Assembly (NCBI GenBank): GCA_947626985.1
Contig: CANQUG010000016.1
Span: 1-56,738 of the forward strand
Direction of reading: 5' to 3'
Length of the DNA stretch: 56,738 nt
From: an uncultured Lachnospiraceae bacterium
GTDB taxonomy: Bacteria; Bacillota; Clostridia; Lachnospirales; Lachnospiraceae
In this document: positions 1-7,360 of the stretch, piece by piece
How the letters are laid out: every line of letters starts with the position of its first letter
Numbering within the stretch: position 1 is the first letter of the stretch
Position numbers and translations under genes: made by a program
The notes under the pieces: generated by a model
Database searches by the model: none
Seen by the model: only the letters and a program-made list of their open reading frames with translations
Told to the model about the DNA's origin: nothing

Positions 1-561
1 ATCCTGGCTCATGAGGAGGGAACGCCGGTGATGCGGCCCATGGTGTTTGATTTTGCCCGGGATCCGGGCGTATGGTACCTGGATATGCAGTATATGCTGG
101 GAGACGGGCTTCTCGTGGCGCCGGTGTTCCGTGAGGACGGAAGAGCGGACTATTATCTGCCGCGCGGAACGTGGACCCATCTTCTGTCCGGGGAGGTGCG
201 CGAAGGCGGAAGCTGGATGGAGGATAGTTATGATTATTTCTCTCTTCCTCTTTATGTGAGAGAAAACACGCTGTTTGCATGGGGCGGCAGAGACGACAGG
301 CCGGATTATGATTATGAAGATGGACTGTCGCTGCGCCTGTATCAGCTGCAGGATGGGGAGAAGGCGGTGTGCCGGATTCCTGATACGGAGGGAACTATTA
401 TAAATGTGATCACTGCGGAGCGGGAGGGAGCGGAGATACGGTTCTCTCTGTCCTGTGAAGCCGGGGAGGAGATTCCGGTGGAGATTTTTATAGGCAGACA
501 GGTGAAGAAGGAGGTCATCCCGGCCGGTCAGAAAATCTGGAGCTGCAGAGAAGTGTGCTGA
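1..561 (+). CDS. GH31 alpha-glycosidase (alpha-xylosidase-like), C-terminal end
   Basis: The reading frame is open from base 1 and ends at 561, so only the last 186 residues are present. The start matches the end of a GH31 catalytic barrel (AHEEGTPVMRPMVFDF), followed by the strand-rich region that places and buries the active site (LGDGLLVAPVF, YYLPRGTWTHLLSG, PLYVRENTLFAWG) and a C-terminal beta domain. This pattern is typical of YicI-like alpha-xylosidases and alpha-glucosidases, which release alpha-linked sugars in the cytoplasm. The catalytic aspartates lie upstream of the window, so the substrate cannot be fixed. A GH36 alpha-galactosidase lies further along, suggesting a plant oligosaccharide locus. 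Confidence 0.85.
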   Translation: MLAHEEGTPVMRPMVFDFARDPGVWYLDMQYMLGDGLLVAPVFREDGRADYYLPRGTWTHLLSGEVREGGSWMEDSYDYFSLPLYVRENTLFAWGGRDDRPDYDYEDGLSLRLYQLQDGEKAVCRIPDTEGTIINVITAEREGAEIRFSLSCEAGEEIPVEIFIGRQVKKEVIPAGQKIWSCREVC

Positions 562-576
562 CGGGAATACGGAAAT

Positions 577-675
577 GTAAAAGAGAAGCGCCGGCGGACT
601 GCTTCCTGAAATGAGACAGTAAAAGAGAAACGCCGGCGGATTGTTTCTTGAAATTGGTGGATTGCTTTCCGAAAT
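577..675. repeat. Degenerate 42-bp tandem repeat after the GH31 gene
   Basis: GTAAAAGAGAA at 577 recurs at 619, each followed by CGCCGGCGGA and a degenerate CTTCCTGAAAT; a partial third copy starts near 655. It is noncoding. It is one of several short tandem duplications in the spacers of the first 7 kb. Confidence 0.7.
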
Positions 676-699
676 TGTAAAATATAATGGTCTGTAAAA

Positions 700-758
700 A
701 GAGGGTGCGGGTATATTGCGTCATGTCAGCAATTACCGGCACCCTCTCAGTTTTATTT
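700..758 (+). terminator. Long hairpin terminator of the GH31 transcript
   Basis: AGAGGGTGC (700-708) pairs with GCACCCTCT (739-747), and inner arms extend the stem. TTTTATTT follows at 751-758. Confidence 0.75.
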
Positions 759-800
759 CATTTCGTATCCGTTCGTTATACTGAACCTCTTCTTATACGA

Positions 801-1097
801 TATCCGATCCGAAGGGAAGGGGCTCAGGTGAGGAGCTCATCTTTGCTATCGTTTCTTCATTTTATATGATATCCGATTCGAAGGGAAGGAGCTCAGGTGA
901 GGAGCTCATCTTTGCTATCGTTTCTTCATTTTATATGATATCCGATTCGAAGGGAAGGAGCTCAGGTGAGGAGCTCATCTTTGCCATCATCCCTTCGATT
1001 TACACGATATCCGATCCGAAGGGAGACGGCTCAGGTGAGGAACTCATCTTTGCCATCATTCCTTCGTTTTATATGATTTCCGATCCGAAGGGAAGCA
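801..1097. repeat. 69-bp tandem repeat, four copies plus a partial fifth
   Basis: Copies start at 801, 870, 939, 1008 and 1077, exactly 69 bp apart; the last is cut short. Each holds TCCGATTCGAAGGGA-type sequence and, in most copies, a GAGCTC-N7-GAGCTC hairpin. The fifth copy is the 3' end of the reverse-strand yccF-type gene (codons for LPFGSEII and stop), so the array looks like tandem copying of that gene end and its downstream sequence. Confidence 0.9.
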
Positions 1098-1428
1098 GCG
1101 CCAGCTGAGCCAGCTTAAAATGCTGCAGGCCGAAGGGGATTCCGATAATGGTGCAGCAAAGGGCGACGCCCAGCAGTACGTGTTCGATCGCCATGGGCAG
1201 TCCTGTAATCACCAGCCACAGAATGTTCATCAGCAGAGAACCGGCGCCTCCTCCGTAGTGCACTTCCTTTCCGAAGGGGAAAAAGCTCAGGGACGCAAAT
1301 TTAAAACACTGCATTCCCACAGGAATTCCCACCACCGTGATGCACCAGAGACAGCCTGCCAGCGTCCAGCTCAGACCTGCCACCCATCCGCCGAATATGA
1401 ACCATAAAAGATTTCCCAGACATCCCAT
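1069..1428 (-). CDS. YccF-family small inner-membrane protein
   Basis: 119 residues with two copies of the YccF (DUF307) motif: GCLGNLLWFIFGGW opening, then GIPVGMQCFKFASLSFFPFGKEV and GIPFGLQHFKLAQLALLPFG. Each half is a hydrophobic hairpin followed by a PFG turn. The family is of unknown function and is predicted to sit in the cytoplasmic membrane. GGAGG lies upstream of the ATG at 1428 on the reverse strand. The 140-residue gene at 1581-2003 lies just upstream and may share its transcript. The last codons are duplicated downstream in the 69-bp array. Confidence 0.85.
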   Translation of the reverse strand: MGCLGNLLWFIFGGWVAGLSWTLAGCLWCITVVGIPVGMQCFKFASLSFFPFGKEVHYGGGAGSLLMNILWLVITGLPMAIEHVLLGVALCCTIIGIPFGLQHFKLAQLALLPFGSEII

Positions 1429-1580
1429 AACAGTTTACCTCCGTCCTCTATTTGTTTGTGTGATTCGCCTGCCAGAAGCTTTTGTCTCTTCAGCAGGCTG
1501 ATTTTTCGGCTGCAGAAAACTTTTTGCTCAGCGATCCTGTTTTATATTTTTTCCGCACAGGATTGCAATACATGATTTCA

Positions 1581-2003
1581 TCAGAGATACCCCCGCAGAC
1601 TTCCCAGTATGTTTTCTACCTGTCTGATGGCATCCTCCACCTTGCCGCGGGCGTCGCTGATCTTCCTCTGAACCAGAAAATCGGCAATGAATCCGTCAAA
1701 AAAGAAATCCGCAAATGTGAGGAACCCGTCGATTTCAATCCGCATATCCGGAATGTGGACGTCCCTCAGTTCCCTCCGGAACGTTTCCAGATCCTGTCGG
1801 GCCTGTTCCGCCAGGGAGGACGCGCTGCTCACCGCGGAGTGTTTGATAAGACCGGTGATGCTTCCGCCGCCCAGCATATCGAAGATTCCCCAGTTCCTGG
1901 CCTGATCCAGCTTTTTCTCCGCCAGGTAAAGGGTGCTCAGTGCTCTCTCGCCTGCAGCGATGGCTTCTCTCAGTTCCTTTCTTTCCAGTTCGTTGTTTCC
2001 CAT
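1581..2003 (-). CDS. Conserved hypothetical helical protein
   Basis: 140 residues, mostly helical and charged, with a glycine turn (DMLGGGSITGLIKHS) near residue 45 and a hydrophobic stretch (FLTFADFFFDGFIADFLV) near residue 95. I do not recognise a named family. The ATG at 2003 is preferred because AAAGGATGG lies about 8 bases upstream; an in-frame ATG at 2015 has its ribosome binding site too close. It is probably co-transcribed with the yccF-type gene 150 bp downstream. Confidence 0.6.
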   Translation of the reverse strand: MGNNELERKELREAIAAGERALSTLYLAEKKLDQARNWGIFDMLGGGSITGLIKHSAVSSASSLAEQARQDLETFRRELRDVHIPDMRIEIDGFLTFADFFFDGFIADFLVQRKISDARGKVEDAIRQVENILGSLRGYL

Positions 2004-2357
2004 AATTTTTTCCATCCTTTCTTTTTCTTTTCTGATTTTACCTCTTTTTTACAACTGTTCTGTAACATCTTCTGTACAAAGGAGCCGCAGTATTCTTTTT
2101 CCCATCCCGGAGATACCCCGCGAAACTCTGTGCTGCTGTACAAAATATAAACTTTGTACGAAAAAAAGACTTATACCATGACCTTAGTCACAATATAAGT
2201 CTTGCTTTTTCACTTGATACGGGTATTCTTTACCGATTGACGATTTCAAGCCCGTCTTTCGACGTTTCGCTACTCCCTTGTATTGAATTGATAAAATATT
2301 AACATTTTTTTCGCTGCCTGTCAAGAGCAATTTGTACTGTGGGAAAGTCTGATTATG
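2004..2357. other. Divergent spacer with two palindromes
   Basis: No gene seen. GTACAAA (2138-2144) and TTTGTAC (2153-2159) form a short palindrome. AAGACTTATA (2166-2175) and TATAAGTCTT (2194-2203) form a 10-bp perfect inverted repeat flanked by an A-tract and a T-tract, which fits a bidirectional terminator or the end of a decayed insertion element. A further TTTGTAC occurs at 2331. Confidence 0.5.
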
Positions 2358-2366
2358 TGATATAAT
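2358..2366 (+). promoter_or_regulatory. Extended -10 promoter of the GH36 gene
   Basis: TGaTATAAT is an extended -10. No good -35 is seen at 17-bp spacing. The start codon lies 42 bp downstream. Confidence 0.55.
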
Positions 2367-2407
2367 GGGAAGTGATAAAACGATAAAAACGTGAGAGGGA
2401 GACAGCT

Positions 2408-4525
2408 ATGATGAAAAACACAGAATATATTTTGGGCGATATGGCGTTGTATTATCTCCAGGATGAGAAGGGGAGAACGGGGCTGATGATCTGCCCCGCA
2501 GATCTTCCCCTTCCGGAAAAAACGGAAAAGAAGGCGGCCATGGATCCGCTGGTGCAGATCAAGGTGCTGGGGGACATGTATCCGGGCGGTTATGCCTCCG
2601 GAAATACCATGCGCAGAAGCGAGAGCGCCATGGGACTGGTGATGAAGGAACAGTCTCTGGAAGAATCGGAAAACGGCCGGTGCGTGAGAACCGTGCTGGA
2701 GGATCAGAGAGGCTGCCGGGTGGTTCACAGAGCTTCCTGGGAGGAGGGCGATCACTTTGTGCGCATCTTCTGTACCTGTGAAAACAGGGGGAAGGACGTC
2801 CTTACCCTGGAAATGCTGTCCAGCTTTTCTCTTACGGGAATTTCTCCTTATCTTCCGGGAGACTGCAGCGGAGAGATGGCGGTGCATCGTCTTCAGTCCC
2901 GCTGGAGCCAGGAGGGACGTCTGCTGTCCCAGACCCTGGAGGAGCTGCAGCTGGAACCCTCCTGGGGAATGGGAGCGGCGCGGTCTGAGCGGTTCGGTCA
3001 GGTGGGCTCCATGCCGGTGAATCATTATTTCCCCTTTGTGGCCCTTGAGGACAGGAAGAATCATGTGTTTTTCGGGGCGCAGCTGGCCCATTGCGCGTCC
3101 TGGCAGATGGAGGTTTACCGTATAGATGAAAATATAGCCGTCAGCGGCGGACTGGCGGACCGGGAATTCGGCCACTGGATGAAGCATCTGGCTCCCGGAG
3201 AAACGTTTTCCACGCCTGCAGCCATCGTTTCCGCCGCCCGTACAGAGTCGGTGGATGAATTTTGCCAGCGGCTGACAGAGGCCGGAGAGAAGGCTGTGAA
3301 CGCGGCTCCGGAATCCGAGCAGGACCTTCCCATTATTTTTAACGAATACTGTACTACCTGGGGCTGTCCCTCTCATGAAAATATCACAGGGATTCTTAAG
3401 GCCATTCATGGCAGGGGATTTGGCTATTTTGTCATTGACTGCGGCTGGTACAAGGCCGACGGCGTTCCGTGGGATATCAGCATGGGAGATTATGTTCCGT
3501 CTGCGACGCTGTTTCCCGACGGCCTGGAAAAAACGGTGCAGGCCATCCATGATGAGGGGATGAAGGCCGGAATCTGGTTCGAGATCGAGAATGTGGGCCA
3601 TGCCTCGGAGGCATTTCATAACACGGATCATCTGCTGAAACGGGACGGATTTCCCCTGACTACCACCGGCCGGAGATTCTGGGATATGCAGGATCCCTGG
3701 GTGAAGGAGTATTTAAGGGAGCGAGTCATCGGCACGCTGAAAAAATACGGTTTCGAGTATATGAAGGTGGATTACAATGATACCATCGGAATCGGCTGTG
3801 ACGGGGCGGAGTCCCTGGGAGAAGGGCTTCGCCGGAATATGGAAGCCTCCATGGAATTTCTGGAGGAGGTGAAGCGGGAGGTGCCGGGAATAATCCTGGA
3901 AAACTGCGCGTCCGGCGGCCATCGTCTGGAGCCGGGCTTTATGGCGGCCGCTTCCATGGCGTCTTTTTCCGACGCTCATGAGTGTGTGGAAATTCCCATC
4001 ATTGCCGCCAATCTTCACCGGGCGATTCTGCCCAGGCAGAGCCAGATCTGGGCGGTGATCCGGGAGACGGACAGCCTGAAGCGAATCGCCTACTCTGTGG
4101 CAAATACCTTCCTGGGGCGGATGTGCCTGTCCGGGGATGTGACCAATCTCAGCGGGGACCAGTGGGATGTGATCGACAGGGGAATGGCTTTTTACCGAAA
4201 GATCGTGCCCATTATCCGGAAGGGGAGGACGTATTATCTGAGTCCTCAGATCGAATGCATCCGGCATCCCAGAGGGTGGCAGGGGATTCTCCGCATCGGT
4301 TCGGAGGGAGACGCCTATGTTCTGATTCATACCTTTGCCCGGGAATTTCCGGAGGTACTGGAGCTGGAGCTTCCGGGAGGTCCCTACTGCATCGCGGACA
4401 GTTATTCCGATGAGAAGGCGGACGTCCGGATAGAAGGAGAAAAACTGTACTGCCGGCCCGGAGAGGACTGGAGAGCGGTGGCGGTGTATCTGAAAAAAGA
4501 ACAGGCAGAGTGTGCAGACGATTAG
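2408..4525 (+). CDS. GH36-family alpha-galactosidase
   Basis: 705 residues, the usual length for a GH36 enzyme without a signal peptide, so cytoplasmic. An N-terminal beta-sandwich (about 1-300) precedes the barrel, which opens with VIDCGWYKADG near 340. The KVDYND segment (near 455) carries the predicted nucleophile aspartate and SFSDAHE (near 523) the predicted acid/base. ENCASGGHRLEPG and the RQSQIWAV region complete the clan D pattern. It should remove terminal alpha-galactose from raffinose-type sugars or galactomannan fragments. ATG at 2408 follows GAGGGAGACAGCT. Exact substrate is not shown by sequence. Confidence 0.85.
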   Translation: MMKNTEYILGDMALYYLQDEKGRTGLMICPADLPLPEKTEKKAAMDPLVQIKVLGDMYPGGYASGNTMRRSESAMGLVMKEQSLEESENGRCVRTVLEDQRGCRVVHRASWEEGDHFVRIFCTCENRGKDVLTLEMLSSFSLTGISPYLPGDCSGEMAVHRLQSRWSQEGRLLSQTLEELQLEPSWGMGAARSERFGQVGSMPVNHYFPFVALEDRKNHVFFGAQLAHCASWQMEVYRIDENIAVSGGLADREFGHWMKHLAPGETFSTPAAIVSAARTESVDEFCQRLTEAGEKAVNAAPESEQDLPIIFNEYCTTWGCPSHENITGILKAIHGRGFGYFVIDCGWYKADGVPWDISMGDYVPSATLFPDGLEKTVQAIHDEGMKAGIWFEIENVGHASEAFHNTDHLLKRDGFPLTTTGRRFWDMQDPWVKEYLRERVIGTLKKYGFEYMKVDYNDTIGIGCDGAESLGEGLRRNMEASMEFLEEVKREVPGIILENCASGGHRLEPGFMAAASMASFSDAHECVEIPIIAANLHRAILPRQSQIWAVIRETDSLKRIAYSVANTFLGRMCLSGDVTNLSGDQWDVIDRGMAFYRKIVPIIRKGRTYYLSPQIECIRHPRGWQGILRIGSEGDAYVLIHTFAREFPEVLELELPGGPYCIADSYSDEKADVRIEGEKLYCRPGEDWRAVAVYLKKEQAECADD

Positions 4526-4615
4526 AGGCTGCCAGAGAAGAAAACATGAATACATAACTCAAAGGCGGGCAGGTGAAAAGTGTGTGGACGATTAAAGTCT
4601 GTCAGAGAAGAAAAG
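4511..4615. repeat. 70-bp direct repeat copying the 3' end of the GH36 gene
   Basis: About 35 bases from 4511, spanning the GH36 stop codon, recur at 4581 with a few changes (GACGATTAGAGGCTG versus GACGATTAAAGTCTG, both followed by CAGAGAAGAAAA). The second copy is noncoding. Confidence 0.7.
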
Positions 4616-4671
4616 CAGTCGGAATCTGGGTATGATGCTGCCGGAAATTTAAAGGAAGGGTGTGAGCTGAT

Positions 4672-5364
4672 TTGGATATAACATTGTACTGCCGGGAAAA
4701 GGGGGAGGGAGCGCCGCTGATCCTTCTTCACGGAAACGGCGAGAGCGGAGAGTATTTTGAGCATCAGATTGATTATTTTTCCCAAAAGTATCATGTGATG
4801 GCTGTGGATACCAGGGGGCACGGAAAATCCCCCAGAGGACATGCTCCCTTTACCATCCGTCAGTTTGCGGAGGACCTGCATTCCTTTATGATCGGGAGGA
4901 GAATCAAAAAGGCCTGTATTCTGGGATTTTCCGATGGCGGAAACATTGCGCTGACCTTTGCCCTGAAGTGGCCGGGGATGGTGGAAAAGCTGATTTTGAA
5001 CGGGGCGAATCTTTTTCCTTCCGGAGTGAAGCTGAGGGTGCAGATCCCCATTGTGCTGGGCTACGGCGCTGCCAGCCTCTTTGCCCGGAGGTCGTCAAAG
5101 GCGAGAAAGAATGCGGATTTTCTCAGGCTGATGGTGAAGGAGCCTCACATTTCTCCGGAGCAGCTGAAGGACCTGAAGGTTCCCACGCTGGTCATCGCCG
5201 GGACGAACGACATGATCCGGGAGAGTCATACGAAGCTGATTTATCGAAGTCTGCCGCAGGCGGAGCTGGCTTTTGTGGAGGGCGATCACTTTATCGCCGG
5301 CAAAATGCATGAGCGCTTTAACGCCAGGGTGGACGTGTTTTTGAGCGGGAAAAAAGATGCCTGA
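4672..5364 (+). CDS. Alpha/beta-fold hydrolase
   Basis: 230 residues with the alpha/beta hydrolase layout. LILLHGNGESG gives the oxyanion-hole region, GFSDGG the nucleophile elbow (Ser), TNDM the acid Asp and GDHF the His. The cap domain is short. The start is a TTG at 4672 with AAGGAAGGG 12 bases upstream; no ATG fits the conserved N-terminus. It could be an esterase or lactonase in the neighbouring sugar pathway, but the substrate is not evident. Confidence 0.85.
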   Translation: MDITLYCREKGEGAPLILLHGNGESGEYFEHQIDYFSQKYHVMAVDTRGHGKSPRGHAPFTIRQFAEDLHSFMIGRRIKKACILGFSDGGNIALTFALKWPGMVEKLILNGANLFPSGVKLRVQIPIVLGYGAASLFARRSSKARKNADFLRLMVKEPHISPEQLKDLKVPTLVIAGTNDMIRESHTKLIYRSLPQAELAFVEGDHFIAGKMHERFNARVDVFLSGKKDA

Positions 5365-5397
5365 AGGGAGCGGTGTTTTTGCAGTAAAAAAGCGATG

Positions 5398-5560
5398 TTC
5401 CTGAGAAATGTGTTTGCAGAGAAGTCGCTGGCCATGATGAGGAAGCGGCTGCCTGCGCAATTATATTCTTAGAAATTATGTTTACAGAGAAGCGCTGGCT
5501 GCGTTCAGGAAGCGGCCGCCGTATAGTATGTTCCTGAGAATTATGTTTGCAATGAAGGAC
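5398..5560. repeat. Degenerate 65-68 bp tandem repeat
   Basis: TTCCTGAGAAATGTGTTTGC at 5398, a related TTCTTAGAAATTATGTTTAC at 5466 and TTCCTGAGAATTATGTTTGC at 5531 mark two and a half units. Each unit also holds GAAGCGGC(T/C)GCC. The 5365-5623 spacer shows no gene. Confidence 0.7.
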
Positions 5561-5623
5561 TTTGTCATATATAATCAGATTGTTGAGGATTACAGATAAA
5601 AATTTCCCGCAAGGAGGACGAAT

Positions 5624-6889
5624 ATGAAAAAGGTTACAGCAATTTTGATCGGCGCCGGATTGAGGGGAGCACGTACCTATTCCGCTTATGGTCTGGAGCA
5701 TCCGGAGGAACTAAAGATCGTAGCGGTGGCGGAGCCGGATCCAGTAAGACGCGAAAATTTTGCAAAAGCCCACGGAATTCCCGAGGAACTGCAGTTTGAC
5801 TCCTATGAGGAGCTGCTGGGGAAGGAAAAAATGGCGGACTGCGCGTTGGTCTGCACACAGGATACCATGCATTTTGCCCCGGCGGCCATGGCTCTGGAGA
5901 AAGGATATCATGTGCTGTGCGAGAAGCCCATGGCGACCACGGCCGGGGAAATTCTGGAGATGGGAAGACTGGCGGAGAAATACGGCCGGATTTTGTCCAT
6001 CTGCCATGTACTCAGATATTCCCCCTTCTTCTCGAAGATCAAGAGCCTTCTGGAAGGAGGAAGCATAGGACGGCTGATCAGTATCGCCCACATAGAGCAG
6101 GTGGGGTTCTGGCATAACGCCCACAGCTTTGTAAGAGGAAACTGGAGAAATGCGGAGCTTTCCAGCCCCATGATTCTGGCAAAGAGCTGTCATGATATGG
6201 ATATTCTACTGTGGCTGGCGGACAGCACCTGCGAGAGAGTCAGCTCCTTCGGAAGCCGGAGCTTTTTCCGGAAGGAGAACATGCCGGAGGGCGCGCCGGA
6301 GCGGTGCGTGGAAGGATGTCCGCACAGGGATACCTGCGAATTTTACGCTCCCAGATTTTACCTGGAGGATCCCAGAGGAAGAGACGGGTTTGTCTATGCC
6401 CTCACTGAGGATCCCAGCCCCGCGTCGGTTATGGAGGCGCTGAGAACAGGGCCTTACGGGCGCTGCGTATTCCGGTGCGACAATACGGTGGTGGATCATC
6501 AGGTGGTGAATCTGGAATTTGCCAATCAGGTGACGGCCTCCTTTACCATGTGCGCGTTTACGGATGTGTGTGCCAGGGAGATTCACCTGATGGGTACTCA
6601 GGGAGAAATCCGGGGAGATATGGAGAAGGGCGAGATCGAGGTGATCCATTTTCTGGATGGAACCAGGGAGAACATTACACTTCCCGCGCCCACGTCCGGG
6701 CATGGCGGAAGCGACAGCAGGATGATGAAGGATTTCGTGAAACTGATCGCCGCGGACGGGAAGATTACGGGAAAGACGCTGGCGTCCGTTTCCATGGAGA
6801 GCCATCTGATGGCCCTTGCGGCGGAGCAGTCCCGGGTTACAGGGAAAACTGTGGAGATGAAGGCGTTTAAAGAGGGAATTCGGGCTTGA
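5624..6889 (+). CDS. Gfo/Idh/MocA-family NAD(P)-dependent oxidoreductase
   Basis: 421 residues. The N-terminal Rossmann fold has IGAGLRGARTYSAYG and an acidic VAVAEPD second-strand end that suggests NAD over NADP. CEKPMATT (near residue 102) is the family EKP motif carrying the catalytic lysine. The C-terminal alpha/beta domain carries a cysteine-rich insertion (CVEGCPHRDTCEFYAPRFY, near 228) that could bind a metal. AAGGAGG lies 7 bases before the ATG. Members oxidise or isomerise sugars and inositols; the glycosidase neighbours fit a sugar substrate. Confidence 0.88.
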   Translation: MKKVTAILIGAGLRGARTYSAYGLEHPEELKIVAVAEPDPVRRENFAKAHGIPEELQFDSYEELLGKEKMADCALVCTQDTMHFAPAAMALEKGYHVLCEKPMATTAGEILEMGRLAEKYGRILSICHVLRYSPFFSKIKSLLEGGSIGRLISIAHIEQVGFWHNAHSFVRGNWRNAELSSPMILAKSCHDMDILLWLADSTCERVSSFGSRSFFRKENMPEGAPERCVEGCPHRDTCEFYAPRFYLEDPRGRDGFVYALTEDPSPASVMEALRTGPYGRCVFRCDNTVVDHQVVNLEFANQVTASFTMCAFTDVCAREIHLMGTQGEIRGDMEKGEIEVIHFLDGTRENITLPAPTSGHGGSDSRMMKDFVKLIAADGKITGKTLASVSMESHLMALAAEQSRVTGKTVEMKAFKEGIRA

Positions 6890-7360
6890 GTTTTTGCCTG
6901 TAAAAAATAGTACTAAAAAAAGATATTGTAAAAATGATACTGTAACAAGTGATGCCGTAAAAATAATACTATAAAAATGTTTCATTGATTTTGAATGTTT
7001 TTGGGATTTGACCGTCAACGGTCTGATCTCCTTACCGGTATGTTTTCCGAAGCTTCCTGCTTAAACTTAAATATGCAGCGGCAGTAAAACGCAGCAAAGG
7101 TCCGTTGTATTAGTCTGCAGTTTTGAGACAGGAAGCTTCGGAAAACGGTGGGGACATTTTTATTCTGCATGAGTGATATAAACTAAGAGCTGGTAACCGG
7201 TTAAATCAAAAAATTTACACACTTAACCTGACAATGGTTAGCGTCGGGTGAAAACAAACCTGATTAGCCGGATCTTAATCCCGGACATTATCATAGAAAA
7301 TCTGAATTTACGGACTTTCTTTTACCCACGTATAATTTGAGGTATAATATTTTGGATTGT
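6890..7360. other. Gene-free spacer with an 18-bp inverted repeat
   Basis: AT-rich degenerate repeats of GTAAAAATGATACT type fill 6900-6980. GTTTTCCGAAGCTTCCTG (7042-7059) is perfectly inverted at 7129-7146 with 69 bp between. The rest shows short imperfect hairpins and no coding region. The inverted repeat could end a small nonautonomous element or form a transcript hairpin. Confidence 0.55.

Noticed and set aside
801..1097. CRISPR array
   Set aside because: Repeats are directly adjacent with no unique spacers, and no cas genes are present.
866..1108. 80-codon forward ORF of repeated peptides
   Set aside because: Product of the 69-bp tandem array being a multiple of three; no start signal.
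2321..3631. 436-codon reverse ORF over the GH36 gene
   Set aside because: Histidine/arginine-rich shadow of the alpha-galactosidase frame.
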